The notes beneath the pieces were generated by a model, which was not told where the DNA came from, did not search any database, and worked only from the letters and a program-made list of their open reading frames with translations. The position numbers and the translations under genes were made by a program. DNA of 25,661 nt from NCBI GenBank assembly GCA_964419335.1, contig CAYQOX010000056.1, forward strand, positions 1 through 25,661, in the 5' to 3' direction. Shown piece by piece: positions 1 to 9,000 of this stretch. This DNA is from CAYQOX01 sp964419335 (GTDB lineage Bacteria > Hinthialibacterota > Hinthialibacteria > Hinthialibacterales > Hinthialibacteraceae). Position 1 is the stretch's first letter. Each line of letters starts with the position of its first letter.

Positions 1-103
1 TAAGATGGGATAATCGTTTTCGAAGTGAAGTCGAAACTTGTTTCTTTTTCAGGGTGATATACGCGGTTTTGTTTGCGTACACATAGGAAAGGGGGCTGGG
101 ATC

Positions 104-1498
104 ATGCCGATGAATCGGAGAAAATTTTTAGCCATGACAGGGGGGGCAAGCCTGCCTGCCGGGATGTCTATTAGTCAAAAGCCAAAAAGAAGGGCCAAAC
201 TTTCCTACGCGAATCCTCAAAATCCTCCAGAGCCAAAACAACACTCGCAGCCGAACATTGTCTGGATATGGTCTGATAACCTTGCTTATCGTGATCTGGG
301 AATCTATGGCAACTCGAGAATTCAAACTCCGCATATCGATCGGCTGGCTGAAACTGGGGTTCGCTTTAATCAATACTATATCGCTCACACGGTATGCAGT
401 CCCTCACGGGCGGCGTTTCTTACGGGCCGTCAGCCTTTTCGCGTTGGCATTGTGGATGTCCTCCGCCCCGATAGCCCCAGCGGGATTCCCCAAGATGAGA
501 TCACGATCGCAGAGGCTTTGAAGGAACTCGGCTATGCCACGGCATGCATTGGCAAATGGCATCTAGGCGACCGGAAGCCCTATTTACCTCTGCAGCACGG
601 TTTTGACCGCTACTTTGGTTTGCCTTACAGCATGGATATGCTTCCCACTCTCTTATATAAAGATAACCAGATCTTCGACCGCTTAGAGGGAGACAAGGTG
701 CAGGATGTGACCGAAAAACTGGTTGACGAATCCCTGGAGTTTATCAAAGACAGTCAACACCAGCCTTTCTTTCTCTATTTATCCCATACGCTCCCTCATC
801 CGCCCATCAACATCCCACCCCAGTATCGCACCGAAGATCATTCGCTTTATGAAGAGGCTATCCAATATATGGATGATCAAACCAGCCGCATCATTGACTT
901 GCTGGATCAGTTAGGCCTACGTGAGAATACGCTTGTCATTTTTAGCAGCGATAATGGTCCAATGCTGCGTGATGGCGATACCGGCGGCTTACGCGGACGA
1001 ATTCGCGATTCCTATGAAGGCGGCATCCGGGTTCCCTTGATAGCCAATTGGCCGGGGACATTACCTGAGGGAGAGGTCGTCGATACTCCCGCTATCGCCT
1101 ATGATTTCTTTCCCACTTTCTTGAAACTGGCCGGTGGAAAACTCCCCGAAGATCGTATTTATGATGGGCAGGATATTTGGCCGTTGTTGTCCAAGAAAGG
1201 CTCCTTCCAACGTCGAAAACCTCTAGTATGGGTCTATCGTGATAATGTGACTTCCATTCGTGATGGTAAATGGAAACTCCACCTCGCCGAGCGGGAAGAG
1301 AAATTGAAGGAACCAGAATTGTATGATTTGGATCGCGATCCCCAAGAAAGCGAACCTGTGAATGAACAACACCCTGATGTAGTTGAACGATTGACAGAAC
1401 AAGTCAAGGAATTTGAAACTCAACTTCCCAAAGTTTGGTCGTTACAGTATCCCGTACGCGATCAACAAAAACGCCCCAGCGGTGTCCGCCGGCAATAA
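104..1498 (+). CDS. Exported sulfatase (arylsulfatase family)
   Basis: Sulfatases hydrolyse sulfate esters, often on sulfated glycans, using a formylglycine made from a Cys or Ser. From ATG 104 the protein is 464 residues. The site motif CSPSRAAFLTGR places the modified Cys at residue 98. Metal and active-site elements are visible as SDN (58-59), GKWHLG (K151, H153), H228 and SSDNGP (D283, N284). The N-terminus MNRRKFLAMTGG looks like a twin-arginine signal, so export after folding is likely. ATG 104 was chosen because a purine-rich AGGAAAGGGGG lies just upstream; an in-frame ATG at 38 has no such site. One oddity is that the usual Asp-Asp metal pair at 58-59 reads Asp-Asn. The next gene carries an FGE-like domain, but that domain seems to lack a catalytic Cys, so the maturase is probably elsewhere. 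The family call is firm; the substrate is unknown. Confidence 0.93.
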   Translation: MPMNRRKFLAMTGGASLPAGMSISQKPKRRAKLSYANPQNPPEPKQHSQPNIVWIWSDNLAYRDLGIYGNSRIQTPHIDRLAETGVRFNQYYIAHTVCSPSRAAFLTGRQPFRVGIVDVLRPDSPSGIPQDEITIAEALKELGYATACIGKWHLGDRKPYLPLQHGFDRYFGLPYSMDMLPTLLYKDNQIFDRLEGDKVQDVTEKLVDESLEFIKDSQHQPFFLYLSHTLPHPPINIPPQYRTEDHSLYEEAIQYMDDQTSRIIDLLDQLGLRENTLVIFSSDNGPMLRDGDTGGLRGRIRDSYEGGIRVPLIANWPGTLPEGEVVDTPAIAYDFFPTFLKLAGGKLPEDRIYDGQDIWPLLSKKGSFQRRKPLVWVYRDNVTSIRDGKWKLHLAEREEKLKEPELYDLDRDPQESEPVNEQHPDVVERLTEQVKEFETQLPKVWSLQYPVRDQQKRPSGVRRQ

Positions 1499-1723
1499 GG
1501 GGTTACGCACTCGCCCATTTTTTTTGTCGCAGCTTTATTTAGGGATGAAGTTTTGTTTTAGATCGCCCTACGTCTATCTATTGCCAAAATCAATGTCATC
1601 AATATGATAAGGTACGAGTTTTTTACACCGAAAATTCTATTTTTTTCCTCTAATTTCCTTATTTCGTGATACATTGCTTATGGCTAAAGAAAACGTATCG
1701 TAAACATGCAAGGTGATAGTACT

Positions 1724-3229
1724 ATGAAGCAAAGTCTTGTTTTTCTCCTTTTTATGTCTTTTATTGGGGTGCCCGCGCCGTATGCTCAGGATTTTTTAAC
1801 CCAATTGGATTTTTCTGCCGAAACGTCGGAAGAAAATCAAGTTTCAGTTTCAGGGGCTGGATTTGATCAATATCCCCAAGCCGAAGTGTCTTTTGGAGTA
1901 ATCCCCGTCGAGGCTGGCTTTCCAGAAGCCACAGATGGCCAGGGGATAAGAATTCACGCCGAACCCGGCGAAGGGGTCATGCTCTTTACCCAAACGCTTC
2001 ACACGTCCAATTGTGTGCTTTTACGATGCTCGGTACGTGCTAGTGCCTCTCATGTTTCGCTCTATATAGCCTCCATGGAACCAGGGGAAGACCAGTTTGT
2101 GTCTACTCTTACGCCAAATAATCCCGAATCCTTTGTGGGTCAGTACAATCGATTCGCTAACTTCTTTTTCCCTCCTTCGCATGAATTTCAAGGAATAGTT
2201 CAAGTGATTAATACCAGCGAATCTGATCCGCTGACGGTCTATATCGATAATTTTGAGATACTCGAAAGTCCTCCTGACAAGATCGAATTCGAGAAGCGTG
2301 ATTTCAAACACCCGCAAACCACTCCAACTCCCACCCCTACTATCACTCCGACTCCCACACCTCCTGAAGAAGAAATCACGGTTGATCTGCCTGAGCTACC
2401 ATCTAATGCCACTCCCTTGGAGATGGTTTACATCGAGTCGGGGTCGTTTCGAATGGGCAGTTTGAGTAACGAGCAGCATCGGGATGAGGATGAAGGCCCT
2501 CAACATCAAGTCACCCTCACCCAAGGCTTTTATATGGGGAAATACGAAGTCACAGTCGGACAATATTCCGCTTTTTTAAAAGCTAGAGGTGATGAATCCG
2601 GTGTAGATTGGCAAGCCAGGGATTGCCCCTTAGCCAAACAAGAAGAGGGTTATGCTTTGCATGGAACGTTCGGACGCTCTTGGGATCAACCCATGGTGGA
2701 AGTTTCCTGGTATGGGGCGGTGAAGTTTTGTAATTATCTAAGTGAAAAGGAAGGTCTGCAACCGGTTTATACGGAAAGAGAAAAGGATAACTGGGAAATC
2801 GACTTGGACGCCAACGGCTATCGCTTGCCCAGCGAGGCCGAATGGGAATATGCCTGTCGGGCAGGAACTCTTACTCGTTTTTATTGGGGGAATGATCCAA
2901 ACTATAGTTTGATCTATTTTCACGCATGGTACCCGGGAAACAATAATCCATATGGAACCAAAGAGGTACGACAGAAAATCCCCAATGATTGGGAACTTTA
3001 TGACATGAGTGGGAATGTGTGGGAATGGTGTAACGATTGGTATGATAGCCATTATTATGCCGAGTCGCCTTCCCACGATCCTACCGGTCCTGATACGGGC
3101 ATTATCCGGGTACGACGGGGTGGCACTTGGAATAACGTGCCTTGGAGCTGCCGCTCCGCCAATCGCTTCGGCAACAATCCCGAGGATACCTTCAACGACC
3201 TTGGCTTTCGCGTTTGTCGAACGCCCTAG
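1724..3229 (+). CDS. Secreted protein: beta-sandwich module, Pro/Thr linker, FGE-sulfatase/C-type-lectin-like domain
   Basis: The protein is 501 residues from ATG 1724, which has AAGGTGAT eight bases upstream; an ATG at 1706 is less likely. Residues 1-21 are a signal peptide ending in AYAQ-like sequence (PAPYAQD). Residues ~25-180 look like a jelly-roll, carbohydrate-binding-like module ending in YIDNFEIL. A Pro/Thr linker covers ~200-214, and an FGE-sulfatase (SUMF1-type) domain runs from ~233 to the end, with typical blocks (MVYIESGSFRMGS, YRLPSEAEWEYACRAG, MSGNVWEWCNDWY, LGFRVCR). True FGEs use two Cys five residues apart near the C-terminus; here only the second is present (C476) and N471 occupies the first position. 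I therefore infer a binding or structural role, not sulfatase maturation. It lies 225 bp downstream of the sulfatase and may bind the same glycan. Confidence 0.85.
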   Translation: MKQSLVFLLFMSFIGVPAPYAQDFLTQLDFSAETSEENQVSVSGAGFDQYPQAEVSFGVIPVEAGFPEATDGQGIRIHAEPGEGVMLFTQTLHTSNCVLLRCSVRASASHVSLYIASMEPGEDQFVSTLTPNNPESFVGQYNRFANFFFPPSHEFQGIVQVINTSESDPLTVYIDNFEILESPPDKIEFEKRDFKHPQTTPTPTPTITPTPTPPEEEITVDLPELPSNATPLEMVYIESGSFRMGSLSNEQHRDEDEGPQHQVTLTQGFYMGKYEVTVGQYSAFLKARGDESGVDWQARDCPLAKQEEGYALHGTFGRSWDQPMVEVSWYGAVKFCNYLSEKEGLQPVYTEREKDNWEIDLDANGYRLPSEAEWEYACRAGTLTRFYWGNDPNYSLIYFHAWYPGNNNPYGTKEVRQKIPNDWELYDMSGNVWEWCNDWYDSHYYAESPSHDPTGPDTGIIRVRRGGTWNNVPWSCRSANRFGNNPEDTFNDLGFRVCRTP

Positions 3230-3272
3230 CTGCTTTGCGAAACCGTAGCCATTGCAAAAAGGATTGCTCCTT

Positions 3273-4181
3273 TTACTTCGCAGCCACTTCAGGATGGGCT
3301 TCGACTTCATCCACCACTTGTTGCCCGAGAAAGGAATGAAGCAGTACGGAGAGCAGAATGATCACACCGCCGATGACCGCCCATCCCGATGGAGTTTCCG
3401 CCAGTGAAAAGTAAACCCATGTTGGGTTTAGCACCGGCTCGATCAACGACAAGATCGCTACTTCTATGGCTGGCAAGTGATTGATAGCACGCACATAAAG
3501 GATATAGGCCAATCCAATCTGGAAGATGCCTAACCACAAGAGTCCAATCCATGCCGGCGGTAGACTCAATTTCGTCAAAAAGTCCGGTTCCACCATCCAT
3601 GCCATGGGCAGCACTAAAACTGCGGCGATCGTGTTGCCCCAAAACACCGCGTCGATGGGATCCCGTTCCCGGTCGCGGCGGAGAGCAAGAACCAATCCCG
3701 CGAAACATAACCCCGCTAGTAGAGCGGTGATGTTTCCTTTCCATTCCAATGGAGCGAGTTGCCCCATGAAGAAAAAGGCCATTCCAATCAGGGATAAAAG
3801 GACGGTCACCACTCGTCCCCATGTAATTCGCTCATTTAGCCAGAGCGCCCCCCCAATCAAGACCCACGCGGGCATCGTATATTGAAGAAAAATCGCATTC
3901 GCCGCCGTGGTCCATTTCATCGCCAGCACATAGGTGGTGGTCATTCCTACATAACAAAGGGCACCATACCAACCATAACGGCTCATATACAAGATGCGCC
4001 GCCCTCTGCCTATGGAGATCAAATAGAGAATCAGAAATACGGAGGCAAAGAGCCCCCGCAACCCCGCGATGGGCAAAGCCGTCAGCGGGATCGACTTGAT
4101 TGCTAAGCCTCCTGTCGAGAAGAGCAATACCGAACCAAGCGCCGCGAACGTAGGTAACAGCGAGCGATGAGGTGGATTCAT
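3273..4181 (-). CDS. EamA/DMT-family permease
   Basis: This 302-residue protein has about ten hydrophobic segments in two repeated five-helix EamA units, the usual size and architecture of the drug/metabolite transporter superfamily (inner membrane; exporters of amino acids, sugars or drugs). Helix segments such as STGGLAIKSIPLTALPIAG near the N-terminus and the repeat around LLWLGIFQIGLAYILYVRA are characteristic. ATG 4181 is preceded by AAGGAAGGGAA on the minus strand, a strong ribosome site. It is convergent with the preceding gene (44 bp apart). A small hairpin lies between them (AAAAGGA at 3257 with TCCTTTT ending 3274) and could stop transcription in both directions. The substrate cannot be inferred. 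Confidence 0.88.
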   Translation of the reverse strand: MNPPHRSLLPTFAALGSVLLFSTGGLAIKSIPLTALPIAGLRGLFASVFLILYLISIGRGRRILYMSRYGWYGALCYVGMTTTYVLAMKWTTAANAIFLQYTMPAWVLIGGALWLNERITWGRVVTVLLSLIGMAFFFMGQLAPLEWKGNITALLAGLCFAGLVLALRRDRERDPIDAVFWGNTIAAVLVLPMAWMVEPDFLTKLSLPPAWIGLLWLGIFQIGLAYILYVRAINHLPAIEVAILSLIEPVLNPTWVYFSLAETPSGWAVIGGVIILLSVLLHSFLGQQVVDEVEAHPEVAAK

Positions 4182-4368
4182 TTCCCTTCCTTAGTTTCTA
4201 TTGTTTACTCAACATCCCTTCCAATTCTTGTCATTGTAACTTGCTTCTGGCAAAGATCAATTTCGCACCTTCGTGATCCGCTTTAGAACACTGCCAACTT
4301 GCATTACAATCATAGACATAAGCCCATGAACATCGAATGAACGTGATAGAACGAATAGGATCTAAACC

Positions 4369-5481
4369 TTGCGGGTACTCCATATCTACAAAGATTGTTA
4401 TCCTCCCGTTTGCGGAGGAATTGAAATATCCATTCATCGAATCATTGATGCCACCCGGGATGACTGCGATGAAATATCTGTGCTGGTTTGCAACCGGCAG
4501 TTCAAGAGCGAATTTGCGGAAGTGGAAGGTACCCCCGTGTTTAAGGTGGGAGAATGGGGACGGTTTCTCTCGGCACCCATCGCACCTATGTTTCCTTATT
4601 GGCTTAGGAAAATCCGCGCGGATATTCTTCATTACCACTTGCCCAACCCCACGGCGGTGCTTTCCCATCTCTTGGTACGTCCTAAGGGAAAAGTCGTGGT
4701 TCATTATCACAGCGATATTATTCGACAAAAACGCTGGATGCGTTTTTATGGTCCCTTCCAACGCCGCTTTCTTCAACTTGCCGACAAAATTATCGTCACG
4801 TCTCCCAACTATCTAGAAACCTCCGAAACCTTAGCTCCCTTTCGTCAGAAATGCGAAGTGATTCCTTTTGGCATCAATACGTCCCGCTTTTCACCCACCA
4901 GCGAAATTGAAGATATCGCCCAGGTGATCCGAAGGCGTTATGGCATGGGATTGGTCTTATTTGTCGGCATTCTTCGTTATTATAAAGGCATTCATGTTCT
5001 TATTGATGCCATGGAACATGTCGAAGGAAAAGCCTTAATCGTCGGGGATGGTCCCTTGCTTCCTGAGCTGATGGAATACGCTCATTCCAAGCCCTACCGC
5101 GACCGCATTCAATTTGTCGGTGCGGTCGAATCGGTCATCCCTTACTATTATGCGGCCGATGTATTTTGCCTTCCCTCGATCTATCGAAGCGAAGCCTTCG
5201 GCATGGTTTTGTTAGAAGCCTCGGCCTGTTCACTCCCCCTGGTGACCACCGAAATCGGCACCGGCACCTCGCATGTGAACCTCGATGGATTTACCGGCTA
5301 TGTGGTTCCTCCCAAGGATCCTGAAGCCTTAGCCCAGGCGTTGCGGACTCTTTTAGGAGAATCCTCTTTACGTTATCGCTTTGGCCGTGAGGCACGTAAG
5401 CGGGTAGTCAATTACTTCTCTCAGGAAGAAATGGCGCGGAAGATTATCTACGTTTATAATTCTCTCATGGGCTATGTGTGA
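4369..5481 (+). CDS. Glycosyltransferase family 4 (GT-B fold)
   Basis: The protein is 370 residues and transfers a sugar from a nucleotide donor to a lipid-linked or polysaccharide acceptor at the cytoplasmic face. Visible elements are an N-terminal GG loop (CGGIEIS, residues 15-21), HYHSD at 112-116, VIPFGIN at 164-170, VGILRYYKG at 199-207 and the retaining GT4 EX7E pair E275/E283 in SEAFGMVLLEA. The start is TTG at 4369: an in-frame TAA lies at 4363-4365, the family N-terminus (RVLHIYKD) begins directly after this TTG, and AGGA sits eight bases upstream. It is followed 82 bp later by a polytopic membrane protein. The pair could act in cell-envelope or exopolysaccharide synthesis. Sugar specificity is not predictable. 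Confidence 0.92.
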   Translation: MRVLHIYKDCYPPVCGGIEISIHRIIDATRDDCDEISVLVCNRQFKSEFAEVEGTPVFKVGEWGRFLSAPIAPMFPYWLRKIRADILHYHLPNPTAVLSHLLVRPKGKVVVHYHSDIIRQKRWMRFYGPFQRRFLQLADKIIVTSPNYLETSETLAPFRQKCEVIPFGINTSRFSPTSEIEDIAQVIRRRYGMGLVLFVGILRYYKGIHVLIDAMEHVEGKALIVGDGPLLPELMEYAHSKPYRDRIQFVGAVESVIPYYYAADVFCLPSIYRSEAFGMVLLEASACSLPLVTTEIGTGTSHVNLDGFTGYVVPPKDPEALAQALRTLLGESSLRYRFGREARKRVVNYFSQEEMARKIIYVYNSLMGYV

Positions 5482-5563
5482 GGAGAATCGACTGTGGGGG
5501 TGGATGGAGAAGGGAGAATATAACCTTATGACTCTTAACGACCGGTGAGGATTTATTTAAAAC

Positions 5564-6955
5564 ATGGAACAAGAAAATTCCACTTCTCAAGCTAATTCAT
5601 GGCGGTCGTTCTTTACATGCTGTCAAATCCCTCTTTATCTCTTTCTCTTTTATGTGCTATTGCTTACGCCTCTGATGGGACGCAAAAAAGGCTATACCGT
5701 CGATGCCACACCTTCTTTTCAAATTACTCAAGCGATTGTCGAAGATGGGGATTGTTTCCCGGAGGTGTCTGTAAAACAGGGGTATCTCTATTCCTTGGTG
5801 TATCTCCCCTTCTATACTTTGGGACAAGTTCTCTCGACTTTCTTTTCTGTTGAAGGGGATTGGCTGGCGCGTAAAAGCATGTGTTGGATGAATACTCTGA
5901 TCACCGCGCTTACGGTAGCCTTGTTGTCCCTCGTGCTTCGACAGATGCGCTTTTCCTCGCGGGCTCAAGTGCTTCTCCCTCTTTTCTATGGCGTCTCCAC
6001 CCTCGCGTTTGCTTATGCCCGCTATGATTATAACAAGTGCCTGGCGGGTTTTTTTTTCCTTCTCGCTTATTACAACCTTCTTCGCAGCCAAAACGCCTAC
6101 CGGATAGGCACTCTCCTCGCCACGGGAATAAGCCTGGCGCTGCTCGCTATGGTGCGCTTGGAAATGAGCGTCGTGCTTCCCCTTTTTCTTTTCTATGGGC
6201 TTTGGTATTCCCCCAACCACCGCGAAGGCTTCCGAAGATTGCTTGTACTTTTTGTTCCATGGCTGCTTGGCGCATTATTTGTGGTGGTTTATAACTGGAT
6301 GTATTGGCAAGGCGAAGTGGCCGGTGGCTATGAAGGGGGATTTCATTTTAATCCTTTCCCGGCCATCACGGGTTTCCTTTTCTCTCCTGGGAAAAACATT
6401 TGGCTCTTTAATCCCATTCTCCTGCTCCTTCCCTTAAGCCTTCGTTCTTTCTATACACGTTCTCCCTCACAAGGGTGGCTATGGGGCGCGACCTCTTTAA
6501 CGCTTTTCCTTCTTTATTCGTTTTGGGGAAATTGGTGGGGAGGATGGGGATGGGGGCCGCGTCATTTGGTTCCGCTCATTCCGATCCTGGTATTGCCGCT
6601 CGCCGCATGGATTGATGAAAAAGGCCGCACGGGTTACCTGACGCTCATCTTACTTGGTCTCTTGGGCTTCATCATACAGATGATCGGCTCCGCGATTGAT
6701 TTTAACGATGTGATCATGGTGCTTATGAAGAATGGTGTGAGCGAGCAAGCCTTGATCTGGGATTCTAGATGGAACCCTTTACTTCAACACTTTCTTTTTC
6801 TTTCTAATCGTCCTCTTGGTTATTGGGATATCGGTTGGATTGGCCTCTACCAATCCCAATCGCCTCCTCTCGTTCTTTTTCTCTTGCTTCTATGGCTTAT
6901 GGCTTTATCCTTCCTGATTTGGCGCTTAATAAAAATTACTTTTATTGAAATTTAA
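5564..6955 (+). CDS. Polytopic membrane protein, GT-C glycosyltransferase-like
   Basis: The protein is 463 residues with about ten to twelve hydrophobic helices. The first extracytoplasmic loop (YTVDATPSFQITQAIVEDGD) and a late loop rich in Trp and Gly (NWWGGWGWGPRHLVPLIP) resemble bacterial membrane proteins distantly related to PMT/ArnT-type lipid-linked-sugar transferases. In GT-C enzymes the catalytic acidic residues sit in the first large loop; D and E residues are present there, but I cannot assign them with certainty. The ATG at 5564 follows a modest GGTGAGGA site. It is downstream of the GT4 gene and upstream of glgC on the same strand, so a polysaccharide or envelope-glycan role is likely by context only. 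A plain uncharacterised membrane protein is the alternative. Confidence 0.7.
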   Translation: MEQENSTSQANSWRSFFTCCQIPLYLFLFYVLLLTPLMGRKKGYTVDATPSFQITQAIVEDGDCFPEVSVKQGYLYSLVYLPFYTLGQVLSTFFSVEGDWLARKSMCWMNTLITALTVALLSLVLRQMRFSSRAQVLLPLFYGVSTLAFAYARYDYNKCLAGFFFLLAYYNLLRSQNAYRIGTLLATGISLALLAMVRLEMSVVLPLFLFYGLWYSPNHREGFRRLLVLFVPWLLGALFVVVYNWMYWQGEVAGGYEGGFHFNPFPAITGFLFSPGKNIWLFNPILLLLPLSLRSFYTRSPSQGWLWGATSLTLFLLYSFWGNWWGGWGWGPRHLVPLIPILVLPLAAWIDEKGRTGYLTLILLGLLGFIIQMIGSAIDFNDVIMVLMKNGVSEQALIWDSRWNPLLQHFLFLSNRPLGYWDIGWIGLYQSQSPPLVLFLLLLWLMALSFLIWRLIKITFIEI

Positions 6956-7097
6956 TTGATTCCAACGCTCAATCCCTTTTCGTTTTTTTAACTTTTTCGT
7001 TACACTATAGAAAAGAGTAAAATTGGGATCGTATTTTGGAATCATTGCTATTGAACCTTTCGCAAAAAAGATTCACCGCAGGATTGGAAAGGGGTGA

Positions 7098-8438
7098 ATG
7101 ATGATACTACAAAAAAGCTCCGCCGAGCTCGATCAAATCACGAACGAAACTTCCGTTTTCATTTTGGGCGGCGGACAAGGTTCCCGTCTTTATCCACTAA
7201 CGAAATCCCGTTCCAAGCCTGCGGTTCCGATTGCAGGAAAATTCCGTCTTATTGATTTAACCATAAGCAACTGCCTTCATTCCCTGTTAGACCGGATCTA
7301 CATCCTCACTCAGTTTAACTCTGATTCACTGCACCGACATATTTCTCAAACCTACCGCTTTGATGTTTTCTCCCGAGGATTTGTCCAGATACTCGCTGCA
7401 CAGCAAACCCCTGAGAATAAAAATTGGTACCAAGGGACGGCGGATGCGGTGCGTCATGCACTTCGCCGCTTCGTTCGGGGACGCCCAAAGCACGTCTTGA
7501 TTCTCTCCGGCGACCACCTCTACCGGATGAATTACAAGTATCTACTCAAAACCCATGTGGAGAACGAGGCGGATGTGACGATTTCCGCTCTCCCGGTTTC
7601 ACCAGACCGCTGCAAGGATTTTGGCATTCTCCAAGCGGACGAGAGCGGCCGTATTATGAATTTTTGCGAGAAACCTAGCGATCCAGAAGAACTCAAGCAA
7701 CTCGAAGTCCCTCCCAAGGCATTTGAAGATTACCACATTGACCCCGTAGGTAGAAAGCATATCGCCTCTATGGGTATTTACGCTTTCCGCACGGAATCAC
7801 TCATCAAAGCGCTAGAAGAAAATCAAGCCTCCGATTTCGGCAAAGACATCATTCCTTCTTTGCTTGACTCCTATAAAGTGTACGCTCATTTCTTTGATGG
7901 CTATTGGGAAGACATCGGAACGATTGCCTCTTTTTATCAGGCCAATCTTCAACTCACGGAACCCTTGCCTAATTTTAATTTTTACGATGAAGACGGCATG
8001 GTTTATACTCGCCCCCGCTTTTTACCCGGGGCAAAGATCAATGACGCGAATGTCAATTCTTCCATTATCTGCGATGGTGCCATCATTAAAGGCGCCGCAG
8101 CGGTGAAGCATTCCATCATTGGTCTGCGCGGTATCGTGGGCGAAAATGCTCAAGTGTATGATACTGTCATTATGGGCGCGGATTATTATGAAGGTTCGAT
8201 CGAAAGTAAAGATACTGAAAGTAAGGAAGATGTCCCTTCCAATGCTCCCCCGCTAGGCATTGGACCCGGATCCATCATTAAACATGCGATCGTGGATAAA
8301 AACGCGCGGATCGGTTCCGATGTTCGTATCGTTAACGATCGCGGTCTTCAAGACTTTGACGGCGATAATTACCACATCCGGGATGGCATCGTCGTAATCC
8401 CCCGCAGCGCCATCATTCCGGCCGGTACGTATATTTAA
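7098..8438 (+). CDS. glgC: Glucose-1-phosphate adenylyltransferase (ADP-glucose pyrophosphorylase)
   Basis: GlgC makes ADP-glucose from ATP and glucose 1-phosphate, the committed step of bacterial glycogen synthesis, in the cytoplasm. The protein is 446 residues, close to family length. The nucleotide loop GGGQGSRLYPLT is at 24-35, SKPAVPIAGKFRLID at 39-53, GTADAVR at 113-119, the catalytic Asp (D139) in SGDHLYRM, FCEKP and SDFGKDIIP in the sugar-1-phosphate site, and a C-terminal left-handed beta-helix with hexapeptide-like repeats. The wording of the C-terminal part (PRFLPGAKI, MGADYYE, GIGPGSIIKHAIVDKNARIG) is closer to cyanobacterial and plant enzymes than to the E. coli type. ATG 7098 and ATG 7101 are both possible behind GGAAAGGGGTGA. 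The last 40 bp of the gene plus downstream DNA recur at 8998. Confidence 0.96.
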   Translation: MMILQKSSAELDQITNETSVFILGGGQGSRLYPLTKSRSKPAVPIAGKFRLIDLTISNCLHSLLDRIYILTQFNSDSLHRHISQTYRFDVFSRGFVQILAAQQTPENKNWYQGTADAVRHALRRFVRGRPKHVLILSGDHLYRMNYKYLLKTHVENEADVTISALPVSPDRCKDFGILQADESGRIMNFCEKPSDPEELKQLEVPPKAFEDYHIDPVGRKHIASMGIYAFRTESLIKALEENQASDFGKDIIPSLLDSYKVYAHFFDGYWEDIGTIASFYQANLQLTEPLPNFNFYDEDGMVYTRPRFLPGAKINDANVNSSIICDGAIIKGAAAVKHSIIGLRGIVGENAQVYDTVIMGADYYEGSIESKDTESKEDVPSNAPPLGIGPGSIIKHAIVDKNARIGSDVRIVNDRGLQDFDGDNYHIRDGIVVIPRSAIIPAGTYI

Positions 8439-8484
8439 TTGATTTAATTGATACGTCCCCGGTCTTACACCGAAAACCATTGAG
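8399..8484 (+). repeat. Direct repeat, copy 1: 3' end of glgC and its flank
   Basis: This 86-bp segment starts in the final codons of glgC and runs through its stop into the ribosome site of the next gene. It recurs as a 77-bp copy at 8998-9074. The copies match base for base except that copy 1 carries an extra nine bases (a tandem TTTAATTGA). The identity stops at TTGAG: here it continues GTGATG into the antitoxin gene, while copy 2 continues AGAAACAT. Confidence 0.95.
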
Positions 8485-8493
8485 GTGATGAGT

Positions 8494-8712
8494 ATGACCA
8501 AGCTACTTGAAAACGCATTTGCAGAAATTTCAAAACTTCCAGCAGTAGAGCAGAATAAGATTGCTAAATGGCTGCTTGACGAACTTGCTTCAGAAAAGCG
8601 TTGGGAAAAGGCATTTGCAGAATCTGAGGATGTATTAAGTCAACTTGCTGATGAAGCCCTTGAAGAACACAGGCAAGGAAAGACCAAACCGTTAGACATT
8701 GACACCTTATGA
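8494..8712 (+). CDS. Putative type II antitoxin (partner of RelE-like toxin)
   Basis: This small acidic, mostly helical protein has 72 residues from ATG 8494. An ideal GAGGTGA site lies five bases upstream; GTG 8485 and ATG 8488 are poorer starts. The segment KLLENAFAEISKLPAVEQNKIAKWLLDEL is typical of N-terminal helices of short antitoxins that neutralise RelE/ParE toxins, and the C-terminal half is charged and probably unstructured until bound. Its stop overlaps the next start by four bases (ATGA), so the two are translationally coupled. The ribosome site spans the junction of the duplicated glgC flank, so the gene arrived with, or was captured at, that breakpoint. No DNA-binding motif is clear. 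The antitoxin role is inferred from size, order and partner. Confidence 0.72.
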   Translation: MTKLLENAFAEISKLPAVEQNKIAKWLLDELASEKRWEKAFAESEDVLSQLADEALEEHRQGKTKPLDIDTL

Positions 8713-8987
8713 TTTCTCATACCACCCAACGATTTCGAAAACTATTTGTAGGTTTACCCAACAAGGTTCAGAAGCAGGCGAAAGAAGTATATGCGCAGTT
8801 TAGAAGAAATCCTTATCACCCAAGCCTGCATTTCAAGCAAGTACATTCCACGCTACCGATTTATTCGGTCAGGATTACGAAAGATTATCGTGCAGTCGGG
8901 ATATACCAAGACAATGAGATAATTTGGTTTTGGATCGGAAATCATTCAAAATATAACAAGCCCTTGAAACAAATCAAAAGCACCTAA
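8709..8987 (+). CDS. RelE/ParE-superfamily toxin
   Basis: The protein is 92 residues, the usual size. The order of elements fits the RelE/ParE fold: an N-terminal helical pair (RFRKLFVGLPNKVQKQAKEVYAQFRRNP), then strands in YSVRITKDYRAVGIYQDNEIIWFWIGNHSKYNKPL. The VRITKDYRAVG strand and the C-terminal WIGNHSKY resemble the positively charged active-site region of ribosome-dependent or free mRNA interferases of this family. It overlaps its antitoxin by four bases. The stop codon sits inside an integron-like RYYYAAC box (ACCTAAC, 8982-8988), the position expected in a gene cassette. Toxicity and target are not known from sequence. Confidence 0.78.
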   Translation: MISHTTQRFRKLFVGLPNKVQKQAKEVYAQFRRNPYHPSLHFKQVHSTLPIYSVRITKDYRAVGIYQDNEIIWFWIGNHSKYNKPLKQIKST

Positions 8988-9000
8988 CAAAACGCTCCCC
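8982..9000 (+). repeat. Truncated attC left half-site
   Basis: ACCTAAC matches the attC R'' consensus RYYYAAC and continues AAAACGCTCC, nearly identical to the left end of the attC-like site at 12743 (CCTAACAAAGCGCTCC). No matching right half follows. The sequence instead jumps into the duplicated 3' end of glgC. I read it as an attC broken by recombination. Confidence 0.55.

Noticed and set aside
3100..3229. Variable repeat of a diversity-generating retroelement
   Set aside because: The lectin-like C-terminus fits, but no template repeat and no reverse transcriptase are found in the window.
2738..3310. 190-codon minus-strand ORF opposite the FGE-like domain
   Set aside because: It is a shadow of the coding strand; the composition is unlike a protein and it overlaps the EamA gene end.
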